Shown here one piece after another: positions 8,480 to 16,377 of a stretch of 64,000 nt of DNA. Origin of the DNA: UBA4479 sp963974935 (GTDB lineage Bacteria; Pseudomonadota; Alphaproteobacteria; Rhodospirillales; Casp-alpha2); NCBI GenBank assembly GCA_963974935.1, contig CAXBEV010000007.1:100459-164458 (forward strand), read 5' to 3'. The notes below the pieces were generated by a model that searched no databases, was not told where the DNA came from, and was given only the letters and a program-made list of their open reading frames with translations. Within the stretch, counting starts at the first letter, position 1; each line of letters starts with the position of its first letter. The position numbers and the translations under genes are program-made.

Positions 8480-10117
8480 CTAGTCGTTCAAGATAACCGG
8501 CTCGGGTGGGGTGCGCCCCCGGATCATATCGGCGGCCTTTTCGGCAATCATGATGGTCGGCGCGTTCAAATTGGCCGACGGCATCATCGGCATCACCGAC
8601 GCATCCACGACTCTGAGCCCGCTAAGCCCATGCACCCGCAATTCATCGTCGACGACGGCTGTCGGGTCGCTGGTCGGCGCCATCCGGCATGTGCCCATGG
8701 GATGGAACGTGGTGGTGCCGCGCTCTTTCGCGACCTGCATTAAGTCCGCATCACTTTGCACGCTGTCGCCCGGGTAAATTTCATAATCGAAATAAGGCTT
8801 CAGTGGATCCGTGCGCAAAAGATTGCGCGCCTGCTTCATGCCCGACAACAACACACGACGATCATATTCGTTTTCCAAATAGCACGGATTGATTGCCGGC
8901 TTTTCGAACGGGTCCGACGACTTCGCCCGGACATAGCCGCTGGCCTCCGGTCGCTGCTGCCAGACCGCAATCGTCATACCCGGAAATTCGTCGAGTTCGG
9001 ACTGCACGCCTTCTTTGTAGCTCGCCGGTGTGAAGGTGAATTGCAGATCATTGGTTTCAACGTCGGGATTGGATCGCCAAAAGCAATACACCAGCGTCGG
9101 GCTTAACGACAAAATGCCCTTCCGCGTCAGCCCCCAGCGCGCGATCTCGCCCAGCAGTTTGAGGCCACGCGTCCGCTCGTTGATGCTTTCGATATTTTTG
9201 ACGCGAGCCGTAAAGCGGGGCGCGTAGTGATCGCGCAAGTTCTCTCCCACACCCGGCAAGGCATGGCGCACATTGACGCCGATGGATGCCAAATGTTCCG
9301 GCGCGCCGACGCCAGATATCTGCAACAACTGTGGTGAGTTGATCACACCACCGGACAAAATCACTTCGCGCCCCGCCATCACTTGGCGCGGTTTTCCATT
9401 TGGTCCACCCTTGAGGTACTTGATACCAATGGCGCGTTTACCCTCAAACAGAATTTCGGTCGCATGTGCACGGCTGATAACGCGCACGTTCGGGCGCTTC
9501 ATCGCCGGACGCAAAAATGCCCGCGCCGTCGACATGCGTCGGCCCTTGTAAATCGTGCGCTGCGAATAGGTGACGCCTTCTTGCTTGGCACCGTTATAAT
9601 CTTGGGCTTTTGGAATTCCGATGCTTTGCGCGCCGGCGATAAACGCTTCTGTCAGCGGATGCGACCAGTTGATGTCTGTAACCTTGAGCGGCCCATCCCG
9701 GCCACGAAAGGTGTCGTCGCCCTCGCCCATCCGCCCTTCCGAGCGTCGGAAATACGGCAACACGTCGGCGTAGCCCCAGCCGCAATTACCGCGTTGCGCC
9801 CAGCCGTCGTAATCCATCCGATTGCCGCGCGTATAAATGTGCCCGTTGATTGAGCTCGACCCGCCCAGCGTTTTGCCGCGCGGCTGCTGGATCGCACGCC
9901 CTGCCGTCCATTCGGTCGGCTCGGTCTCGTACATCCAGTTGATTTTCGGGTCTTTGATGGTGTGAATAAAACCGGCCGGGATATGAATAAACGGGCTGTA
10001 ATCCGGTGGCCCCGCTTCGAGCACACATACACTCACACTTGGGTCTTCACTCAGGCGATTGGCGAGGACGCTGCCAGCTGAACCAGCGCCGACGATCACG
10101 TAATCAAAACTCTCCAT
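8480..10117 (-). CDS. GMC-family FAD-dependent oxidoreductase (choline dehydrogenase-like)
   Basis: A 545-aa glucose-methanol-choline oxidoreductase. The N-terminal FAD-binding motif reads YVIVGAGSAGSVLANRL (about residues 5-21). GMC signature 1 is in GKTLGGSSSINGHIY, and signature 2 in SGGVINSPQLLQISGVG. The C-terminal active-site His lies in TFHPMGTCRM. Family members oxidise alcohols to aldehydes or acids using FAD. The start is uncertain: two in-frame ATGs 12 bases apart follow GGGGAG, and the downstream one gives the better spacing. It lies 86 bp after the 213-aa DHp-like gene and may be the distal gene of the Liv operon or have its own promoter. Substrate unknown. Confidence 0.93.
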   Translation of the reverse strand: MESFDYVIVGAGSAGSVLANRLSEDPSVSVCVLEAGPPDYSPFIHIPAGFIHTIKDPKINWMYETEPTEWTAGRAIQQPRGKTLGGSSSINGHIYTRGNRMDYDGWAQRGNCGWGYADVLPYFRRSEGRMGEGDDTFRGRDGPLKVTDINWSHPLTEAFIAGAQSIGIPKAQDYNGAKQEGVTYSQRTIYKGRRMSTARAFLRPAMKRPNVRVISRAHATEILFEGKRAIGIKYLKGGPNGKPRQVMAGREVILSGGVINSPQLLQISGVGAPEHLASIGVNVRHALPGVGENLRDHYAPRFTARVKNIESINERTRGLKLLGEIARWGLTRKGILSLSPTLVYCFWRSNPDVETNDLQFTFTPASYKEGVQSELDEFPGMTIAVWQQRPEASGYVRAKSSDPFEKPAINPCYLENEYDRRVLLSGMKQARNLLRTDPLKPYFDYEIYPGDSVQSDADLMQVAKERGTTTFHPMGTCRMAPTSDPTAVVDDELRVHGLSGLRVVDASVMPMMPSANLNAPTIMIAEKAADMIRGRTPPEPVILND

Positions 10118-10203
10118 CTCGACGACCATCTCCCCACGCGGTATGCGCTGCACACAGTGTACGAAGTGATGAGAACACGGAAAAGCGTATTTACGCGCGC
10201 GAC

Positions 10204-10845
10204 TTAATGCGCCGCCGCTATATCGGCAATTATTTTGAAAGCCACTTCACGGCTCGGTGCGATATCAGGATCGCTTGGCGCATCGGCGTCTTCGACGTCG
10301 CCGCCGTCAACATAACGAAACGTGCCCAACGCATAAGTAACACGGATTTTTTTGGCGCGATGGGCGTATGCAACCCAGGCTTCAGGCCAAATTCGGCAAC
10401 CCCGAACATTTAGTGCGAAATAGCAACCTTCACCGATGCGCTCGGCAATACGGTCGATGAAATCGAAGAAGTCATTGACCATATCCGAATTGCAAAATTC
10501 ATAATCGCTGAAATCGATATCGATAATCTTGAGATCATCTAAAACGCGCACTCGATCCGTAAATTCTTGCTCTTCAGCACTGGTCGGTTCGACAGCGTCT
10601 TGCGCCATACTGCGCTCACCAGCGGCATACACCGTTTCGGCCAGTTCATCGACGCCGCGTTCCAAGCGGGCACATTCCAAAAGTGCCGTATCGATAAATT
10701 GTTTACGCTGCGTCGGCTGCAAGTCCGGGAAGTCACGCAGAATTTCCAACGCGCCACGAATCGCCGTCAACGGTGTAACGAAGCTCTCTTCCACCTTGGT
10801 GTTGAGAGCCAGCGTTGAATATTCACCTGCCGGATCCTTTGACAT
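10204..10845 (-). CDS. Protein with degenerate DHp (HisKA-like) segment and unknown C-terminal domain
   Basis: A 213-aa protein. Residues about 12-75 read as a histidine-kinase dimerisation helix pair (TPLTAIRGALEIL, then a second helix with LLECARLERGVDEL). The phosphoacceptor His of the usual HELRTP box aligns with Glu20, so it cannot autophosphorylate or accept phosphate there. Residues about 105-180 form an alternating beta/alpha region (KIIDIDFSDYEF, CYFALNVRGC) with a vague STAS-like or SpoIIAA-like look; I cannot assign it. No ATPase domain follows. It starts 42 bp after livF, so it is probably co-transcribed with the ABC operon. A regulatory or decoy role toward a kinase or receiver is inferred. 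Confidence 0.62.
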   Translation of the reverse strand: MSKDPAGEYSTLALNTKVEESFVTPLTAIRGALEILRDFPDLQPTQRKQFIDTALLECARLERGVDELAETVYAAGERSMAQDAVEPTSAEEQEFTDRVRVLDDLKIIDIDFSDYEFCNSDMVNDFFDFIDRIAERIGEGCYFALNVRGCRIWPEAWVAYAHRAKKIRVTYALGTFRYVDGGDVEDADAPSDPDIAPSREVAFKIIADIAAAH

Positions 10846-10887
10846 TCGGTTGAACCTCGTCGCGCAGCCTAGGTTGAGCCGTGCCGC

Positions 10888-11673
10888 TTAGATCGCCAGA
10901 TACTGCTGGCGGAGATCGGCATCATCGAGCACGTCTTGCGATTTACCATCGAAAACCACCTGCCCCATATCGAGAATGATAGCACGATCTGCGAGGTGCA
11001 GGGCAGCAATCGCGTTTTGCTCGACGATGATGGTCGTCATGCCGAGCTTTTTGATCTGCTCCAACGTCTTCTCGATTTCTTGAACGATCACTGGCGCCAG
11101 ACCTTCATACGGCTCGTCCAACAGCAGCAACTTGACGTCGCGAGCCAAGGTGCGGCTGATTGCCAGCATCTGTTGCTCGCCGCCAGAAAGTGTCGTGCCT
11201 TCTTGGTTGCGGCGCTCGCCTAGGCGCGGAAAAAGGTCGTACACGCGTTCAATCGACCAGCCCACCGGCGGCGCGATTTGCGCGAGTTTGAGATTCTCTT
11301 CAACGGTCAGGCCCTGAATGATGCGCCGGTCTTCCGGCACCAAGCCAATGCCCGCACGCGATGCCTGCCAGGCCTGCATATCGTGTAGCGGCTGATGATC
11401 AAGCCAGACCTCACCGGTCTTCAGGGCCGGATTGTCCAACCGTGCGATGGCCCGAAGCGTGGATGTCTTGCCGGCCCCGTTACGCCCCAGCAACGCCACG
11501 ATCTCGCCTTCACGCACGTCGAAGCTGACACCTTGAACGATGTAGCTTTCACCGTAATACGCGTGGATATCCCAGCACGAAAAGAACGCCGGCTGCCCAC
11601 CTTGGGACATTGTCGGCTTTTTGCTCGGCACCGCATTTTTGTATTTATCGGCGGCGTTTTCTTGATCTTGCAT
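10888..11673 (-). CDS. livF: ABC transporter ATP-binding protein, LivF type
   Basis: A 261-aa ATPase of the high-affinity branched-chain amino acid (HAAT) class. Walker A is GRNGAGKTS, the signature is LSGGEQQMLAISR, Walker B is LLLLDEPYEG, and the LivF-type VEQNAIAAL replaces the switch-His segment. It has an unusual 30-residue N-terminal extension compared with ordinary LivF, but the start is supported by GGGAGAGACGAAC immediately upstream. It is the last transporter gene of the leftward operon, 26 bp after livG. Confidence 0.92.
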   Translation of the reverse strand: MQDQENAADKYKNAVPSKKPTMSQGGQPAFFSCWDIHAYYGESYIVQGVSFDVREGEIVALLGRNGAGKTSTLRAIARLDNPALKTGEVWLDHQPLHDMQAWQASRAGIGLVPEDRRIIQGLTVEENLKLAQIAPPVGWSIERVYDLFPRLGERRNQEGTTLSGGEQQMLAISRTLARDVKLLLLDEPYEGLAPVIVQEIEKTLEQIKKLGMTTIIVEQNAIAALHLADRAIILDMGQVVFDGKSQDVLDDADLRQQYLAI

Positions 11674-11699
11674 GTTCGTCTCTCCCGATATCGGCGCGC

Positions 11700-12455
11700 T
11701 TACAGGTGGGCGCCGCCAAGGTATGCTTCTTGGACGCGCGGATCGCCTTTGATCTTGTCTGGCTTGTCTTCGACGATGACGTGGCCTTGTGCCAGCACGC
11801 TGATGCGGTCTGCGAGCGAAAACACCACGTGCATGTCATGTTCGATCACGACCATGGTCATGCCTTTCGACGCGATGGTCTTCATCAGATCAATGGTGTT
11901 GTTGGTGTCGCCACGGGACATGCCGGCGGTCGGCTCATCCAACAACAAAAGCTTCGGCTTTTGCACCAAGCACATGGCCAGCTCCAAGCGCCGCTTGTCA
12001 CCCCGCGAGAGGTGACCCGCAATTTCTGCTGATTTGCTCGCCAAGTTAACGTCTTCCAACATCACCATGGCTTGATCGCGGACGTCGCTTTGGTTGGCAA
12101 CGGCACTCCAACCGTTGACCTTAAACGAGCCGTCGCGCTTCGCAAATGCCGGAATCATGACATTTTCCAGGAGCGTCAGATCACCGAAAATTTCCGGCGT
12201 CTGAAACACCCGGCTAACGCCAAGCTGATTGATCTCGTGCGGTTGAATACCCAGCAAAGACTTGCCATCAAAAACCACAGAACCGGTGTCGGGCTCCAAC
12301 TTGCCGACGAAGCAGTTTAGCAAGGTCGACTTGCCGGCCCCGTTCGGGCCGATGATGGCATGCACTGTGGCCTCGTGAATATCGAGGTTCACATCGTCGA
12401 GCGCCTTCAAGCCGCCGAAGCGTTTGTTGACGTTGGTAACAGTTAAAATACCCAT
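11700..12455 (-). CDS. livG: ABC transporter ATP-binding protein, LivG type
   Basis: A 251-aa ATPase with Walker A GPNGAGKST, a LivG-style signature (LSRGDKRRLELAM), Walker B LLLLDEPTAGM and switch His in VVIEHDMHVVF. The signature with RGDKRRLE is typical of LivG rather than LivF. It pairs with LivF beneath the LivH/LivM membrane dimer. SD GAGGAAAA precedes the ATG. The gene lies 10 bp after livM. Confidence 0.93.
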   Translation of the reverse strand: MGILTVTNVNKRFGGLKALDDVNLDIHEATVHAIIGPNGAGKSTLLNCFVGKLEPDTGSVVFDGKSLLGIQPHEINQLGVSRVFQTPEIFGDLTLLENVMIPAFAKRDGSFKVNGWSAVANQSDVRDQAMVMLEDVNLASKSAEIAGHLSRGDKRRLELAMCLVQKPKLLLLDEPTAGMSRGDTNNTIDLMKTIASKGMTMVVIEHDMHVVFSLADRISVLAQGHVIVEDKPDKIKGDPRVQEAYLGGAHL

Positions 12456-12465
12456 GATGTTTTCC

Positions 12466-13617
12466 TCACTCTGCCGGTGCGGTTTCTGATTTGGACGAAT
12501 CGCCGCCCCCGCCGCCGATGCGACCGATCACCCCCTTAATCCGACGGAAGCCTTCCATCAGGCCACCCGGTAGGAAGATCACGATCAACATGAACATCGC
12601 ACCCAGCGTCAGGCTCCAGCCCTCACCGACGAACATCGACGACACGTTGACCATCAGATGTTGCAGGGTTTCAGGCAGGAAGGAATACAAGTCCATCAAG
12701 ATCGAATCGTTAAATGCCGAAAAGATGTTCTCAAAGTACTTAATGGCACCGGCACCGATCACAGGGCCCAACAACGTGCCTGAGCCGCCAAGGATCGTCA
12801 TCAACACGACCTCACCCGACGCCGTCCACTGCATACGCTCGGCACCTGCCAACGGGTCGGTGACCGCCAAAAGACCGCCGGCAAGACCCGCAAACATCCC
12901 CGAGATCACAAACGCGGCCAACGCATAGGGACGCGTGTTCAAGCCGGTATAGTTCATCCGGTTTTGGTTCGATTTCACAGCGCGCAGCATCATCCCGAAC
13001 GGCGAACGGAAGATTCGCATCGAGATGAAGAAGCAAATGATCAGCAGCGTGGCACAGAAGTAAAAGCCCGGGTAGCCCGTCATCTCGATCCCGAACAGAT
13101 CGGACGGCGGTAACACGGCCCCGTAATCGCGACCAAAGGCCACATCCACCATCCGCGGGTCCGACTGCGCCAACTGCAGCCCGGTTTCACCGTTGGTGAT
13201 CGGCGTCAGCACCGAATAGGCGAGGTTATAGCTCATCTGCGCAAACGCCAGCGTTAGGATAGAGAAGTAAATCCCCGACCGTCTGAGCGAGATAAAGCCA
13301 ATGACCACCGAGAAAGCACCTCCGACCAAGGTTGCGAAAATGATCGCCGGGATTGGATTCATGCTGAGCATCTTGAAAGTCCAGACCGCCGTGTACGAGC
13401 CGACGCCTAAGAATGCAGCGTGGCCGAACGATAGATAGCCGGTTAGGCCGAACAAGATGTTGAAGCCGATCGCGAAAATGCCGTAGATCGCAAACTTTTG
13501 CAGCAAATCCGGATAGCCCGCACCGAACGGCTCAAGGATCACCGGGCCTGCAAGCACGACGATGATGAAGCAAACCAGCGTGATAAGATCGCTGCGGCTG
13601 AGGGATAAAATATTCAT
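12466..13617 (-). CDS. livM: Branched-chain-type ABC transporter permease, LivM
   Basis: A 383-aa hydrophobic permease with about ten membrane helices. The segments NILFGLTGYLSFGHAAFLGVG and GGSGTLLGPVIGA are diagnostic of the LivM family. The C-terminal tail is glycine- and serine-rich and cytoplasmic (IGRIGGGGGDSSK). Its ATG begins 1 bp after the livH stop, indicating coupled translation. It forms the membrane channel with LivH for an amino acid, amide or small organic acid; the sequence does not settle the substrate. Confidence 0.94.
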   Translation of the reverse strand: MNILSLSRSDLITLVCFIIVVLAGPVILEPFGAGYPDLLQKFAIYGIFAIGFNILFGLTGYLSFGHAAFLGVGSYTAVWTFKMLSMNPIPAIIFATLVGGAFSVVIGFISLRRSGIYFSILTLAFAQMSYNLAYSVLTPITNGETGLQLAQSDPRMVDVAFGRDYGAVLPPSDLFGIEMTGYPGFYFCATLLIICFFISMRIFRSPFGMMLRAVKSNQNRMNYTGLNTRPYALAAFVISGMFAGLAGGLLAVTDPLAGAERMQWTASGEVVLMTILGGSGTLLGPVIGAGAIKYFENIFSAFNDSILMDLYSFLPETLQHLMVNVSSMFVGEGWSLTLGAMFMLIVIFLPGGLMEGFRRIKGVIGRIGGGGGDSSKSETAPAE

Positions 13618-13618
13618 T

Positions 13619-14647
13619 TTAATTCTCCATCACGCCTTTACGGCCCATAAGGCCGCGGGGGCGGACCAAAAGAACGACCACAGCAATTAAGTAGATGATG
13701 ATCTGGTCAATCCCCGGAAGGATGTTTTTAACTTCGTTCATGGACGCAAAGCTCTGCAAAATACCGAGCAAGAACCCGGCAGCCACCGCGCCCGGCAACG
13801 AGCCCATGCCGCCGACCACGACGACCACGAAGCTCAACACCAAGAAGTCCATGCCCATGTGATAGTCCGGACTGAGGATCGGCGTGTACATGACGCCGGC
13901 CAAACCGGCGACAACGGCCGCGATCCCGAACACGATGGTGAATTTTCGGTCAATATCGATGCCCAAAAGGCCGACCGTTTCCCTGTCCGCCATGCCCGCG
14001 CGCACCACCATGCCGAACGTGGTGAATCGCAAAAACGCGAACACCATACTGATCACAGATAGCGAGAAGATAAAGTAAAACAGGCGCCACGCCGGGTACA
14101 CGACATTACCCGCGTCCATGCCGACCACCGCACCGAAATCGAGCATGCCCGACATCGTATCCGGCGCCGGCTGTGGAATCGGGTTGGCACCGAATATGCT
14201 TTTGATAATTTCCTGCAACACAATGGCGAGCCCGAACGTGACCAATATCTGTTCCGCGTGCGGACGCTTATAGAAATAACGAATAAGGCCACGCTCCATG
14301 ATAATGCCCACTAAAAGCATGATCGGGATCGCCACCAAGATTGAGACGGGGACCGAATATTCCATCATCAGTCGACCGAAATCACCGAACCATATCTCGA
14401 CATACGGTTGGCGGATTTCCAATGGGGTTCCCCACGCCGTGAGCTGCGTTGGATCAAGGGTAATTTTGTTCAGGCCGAAAATCGCCTTCACAGACACCGC
14501 ACAAAACGCACCCAACATGAACAACGCGCCGTGCGCAAAGTTCACGACACCGAGCGTGCCGAAAATAATCGTCAGACCGAGCGCAATCAGAGCGTACGCA
14601 CCGCCCTTGTCCAGCCCGTTCAAAATCTGGAGAAGTAACGCATCCAT
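13619..14647 (-). CDS. livH: Branched-chain-type ABC transporter permease, LivH
   Basis: A 342-aa permease with LivH hallmarks: the N-terminal GLDKGGAYALIALGLTIIFGTLGVVNFAHGA and the C-terminal VVVGGMGSLPGAVAAGFLLG. It is longer than E. coli LivH (about 308 aa) because of an insertion at about residues 45-85 that includes an amphipathic, aromatic stretch. It follows the binding-protein gene after a 137-bp spacer containing a hairpin that probably lowers expression of the permease genes relative to the binding protein. Confidence 0.93.
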   Translation of the reverse strand: MDALLLQILNGLDKGGAYALIALGLTIIFGTLGVVNFAHGALFMLGAFCAVSVKAIFGLNKITLDPTQLTAWGTPLEIRQPYVEIWFGDFGRLMMEYSVPVSILVAIPIMLLVGIIMERGLIRYFYKRPHAEQILVTFGLAIVLQEIIKSIFGANPIPQPAPDTMSGMLDFGAVVGMDAGNVVYPAWRLFYFIFSLSVISMVFAFLRFTTFGMVVRAGMADRETVGLLGIDIDRKFTIVFGIAAVVAGLAGVMYTPILSPDYHMGMDFLVLSFVVVVVGGMGSLPGAVAAGFLLGILQSFASMNEVKNILPGIDQIIIYLIAVVVLLVRPRGLMGRKGVMEN

Positions 14648-14731
14648 TGGATTTGCCTCTTATTAAAAAGGACAGTCTCAGGGCACTATTAGGAATAACC
14701 TAAATGTGTCACTGAGGGCCGAAAAGGATTA

Positions 14732-14759
14732 TCGCCCTGGCATGAGTATACCAGGGCGA
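14732..14759 (-). terminator. Intergenic hairpin/attenuator between binding-protein gene and livH
   Basis: A perfect 9-bp stem (TCGCCCTGG / CCAGGGCGA) with a 10-base loop. In the direction of transcription it is followed by TAATCCTTTT. This fits a partial intrinsic terminator or RNA-stabilising stem-loop, common after abundant binding-protein genes. Confidence 0.65.
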
Positions 14760-14784
14760 CGCACCTATGTAACCAAGCAGGTTA

Positions 14785-16125
14785 TCAGCCGCCGTTGTTG
14801 TACGGGCCCAACTCACCACCCAGCATACTTGCCGGATATTCGACTTGGGAGCGCGGCGTGACTTCCACGACCTCAAGAAGGTCAAACTTGGATGATGGGT
14901 TTTCTTTACCCTTCACGACCAAGACGTCCTTGAAGCATTGGTGGTCGTCGGCACGGTATTCGGTCGGACCGTTGCCGAGGCCATCGAACGTGAAGCCTTC
15001 GAGCGCTTTACCGACGCCCGACGGCATGAACGTGCCGGCGCGCTGGCAGGCATCCGCATACAAGATCGCTTGGCAATAGCAGGTGTGTGCAGCCTGCGAC
15101 GGCGGGAAGCCATATTTTTGACCAAACGACTTAACGAACGCCTTCGAGCCTTCGTCCTGCAACGACCAGTGCCAGTTTGTGGAACCAAAGATGCCCTTCA
15201 CGTTCTCACCAGCACCCTGTGCCATCAGACGCGAGTACAGCGGCACGACAATGGCAAACTCTTTGCCGTTAACTTGCTTGTCACGCAGACCGAACTGAAC
15301 GGCCTGGGTCAACGAGTTGACCATGTCACGACCGTAGTGGTTCAACACCAGAACGTCCGCGCCCGAGTTCAGAACCGGCGTGATGTACTGCGAGAAGTCG
15401 CCGGCGCCGAGCGGTGTGCGAACGGCTGCTGCCGTCTTCCAGCCGATGGCTTCGGTGTACTTCTTGATCGAACCTTCCTGCGACCAACCCCAGGTGTAGT
15501 CAGCGGTCAGGTGATAAGCGGTACGATCGGAACCGAATGCGTTCTTAAGCACCGGACCCAGCGCAGCGCCGGTCATTTCGGTGTTGAAGAAGTGACGGAA
15601 ACCGTTAGCACGCTTATCTTTACCGGTGGTATCGTTGGAGTGCGTCAAACCGGCCATGAAGATAACACCGGCGTCCTGGCAAAGGCCCTGAACCGCGATC
15701 GCAACCCCCGAGGAAGAACCGCCCGTAATCATGATGGCGCCGTCTTTTTCAATCATGCGCTTAGCGCTGGCACGTGCCGCATCAGACTTGGTCTGCGTAT
15801 CGCCGGTCACGAATGCGGCTTTTTTACCGTTAATGCCGTTGCCCTTAAGAGCTTTCGACGAGAAGGTGTTCAGCATGCCGCCGTCGCCTTCGCCGTTGAT
15901 GTGCTCGATCGCGAGTTCATAAGCGCGCAGTTCGTCTGCACCCTCGTCAGCATAGGCACCGGTCTGCGGTACGTTAAGGCCGAACGTCACCGTGGCACCC
16001 TTCGGCTCGTTCGTGTAGCCGGCGGCCCACGACTTGCTGGAGAAGATCGTCGGGGCTGCGAGGCCTACGCCAACCGCAGCCGAACCCTTAAGGAGGGTAC
16101 GACGGTCGATTTTAAATTTACTCAT
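14785..16125 (-). CDS. ABC transporter substrate-binding protein (Liv/amide type), Tat signal
   Basis: A 446-aa periplasmic binding protein of type 1 (Leu/Ile/Val-amide) fold. The N-terminus carries a Tat-like signal (DRRTLLKG followed by a hydrophobic Ala/Gly stretch ending in SKSWA). The mature protein starts near residue 36 with TVTFGLNVPQTGAYADEG. The length and the phrase TADYTWGWSQEGS recall urea/short-chain-amide binding relatives more than classical LivJ, but the ligand is unknown. Start taken at the ATG behind GGGAGACGAAAAC. It is the first gene of the leftward transporter operon and divergent from the XRE regulator. Confidence 0.9.
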   Translation of the reverse strand: MSKFKIDRRTLLKGSAAVGVGLAAPTIFSSKSWAAGYTNEPKGATVTFGLNVPQTGAYADEGADELRAYELAIEHINGEGDGGMLNTFSSKALKGNGINGKKAAFVTGDTQTKSDAARASAKRMIEKDGAIMITGGSSSGVAIAVQGLCQDAGVIFMAGLTHSNDTTGKDKRANGFRHFFNTEMTGAALGPVLKNAFGSDRTAYHLTADYTWGWSQEGSIKKYTEAIGWKTAAAVRTPLGAGDFSQYITPVLNSGADVLVLNHYGRDMVNSLTQAVQFGLRDKQVNGKEFAIVVPLYSRLMAQGAGENVKGIFGSTNWHWSLQDEGSKAFVKSFGQKYGFPPSQAAHTCYCQAILYADACQRAGTFMPSGVGKALEGFTFDGLGNGPTEYRADDHQCFKDVLVVKGKENPSSKFDLLEVVEVTPRSQVEYPASMLGGELGPYNNGG

Positions 16126-16377
16126 GTTTTCGTCTCCCAAATAAGCATTTTTAGATGTTGAGGCCTAATGGAAGCGCGCATGAGCGAAAACCATCACGGC
16201 CGACGGATGATTAGTCATCCTGACGGTACCATGCCGAAGTTTTGTAAAATTTTAAATAACTAATTGACTTAAAACGATTTTTTAGTAAAAATATTTTTTT
16301 ACCTCGCACTGCATTGTAAATTATTGACAAATGCGCGAAGCGAATATGCCGCTAAAAAAGCCAGGAGACCCGTATAA
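16126..16377. promoter_or_regulatory. AT-rich divergent promoter region
   Basis: A 252-bp gap between two divergent start codons. Bases 16240-16330 are strikingly AT-rich with A- and T-tracts, unlike the flanking coding DNA, and a perfect TTGACA lies at 16324-16329 on the plus strand. I could not find a convincing -10 partner at standard spacing. The XRE regulator probably binds here, but no clear operator symmetry was identified. Confidence 0.4.

Noticed and set aside
14938..16161. A 407-codon open frame on the plus strand
   Set aside because: It is fully antisense to the binding-protein gene, has no SD, and its protein is rich in Arg/Val/His without domains. The opposite strand has a clear signal peptide and family motifs.
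16324..16352. Sigma-70 promoter for the XRE gene based on TTGACA
   Set aside because: The -35 hexamer is perfect but no acceptable -10 hexamer occurs at 16-18 bp spacing, so a promoter was not called.
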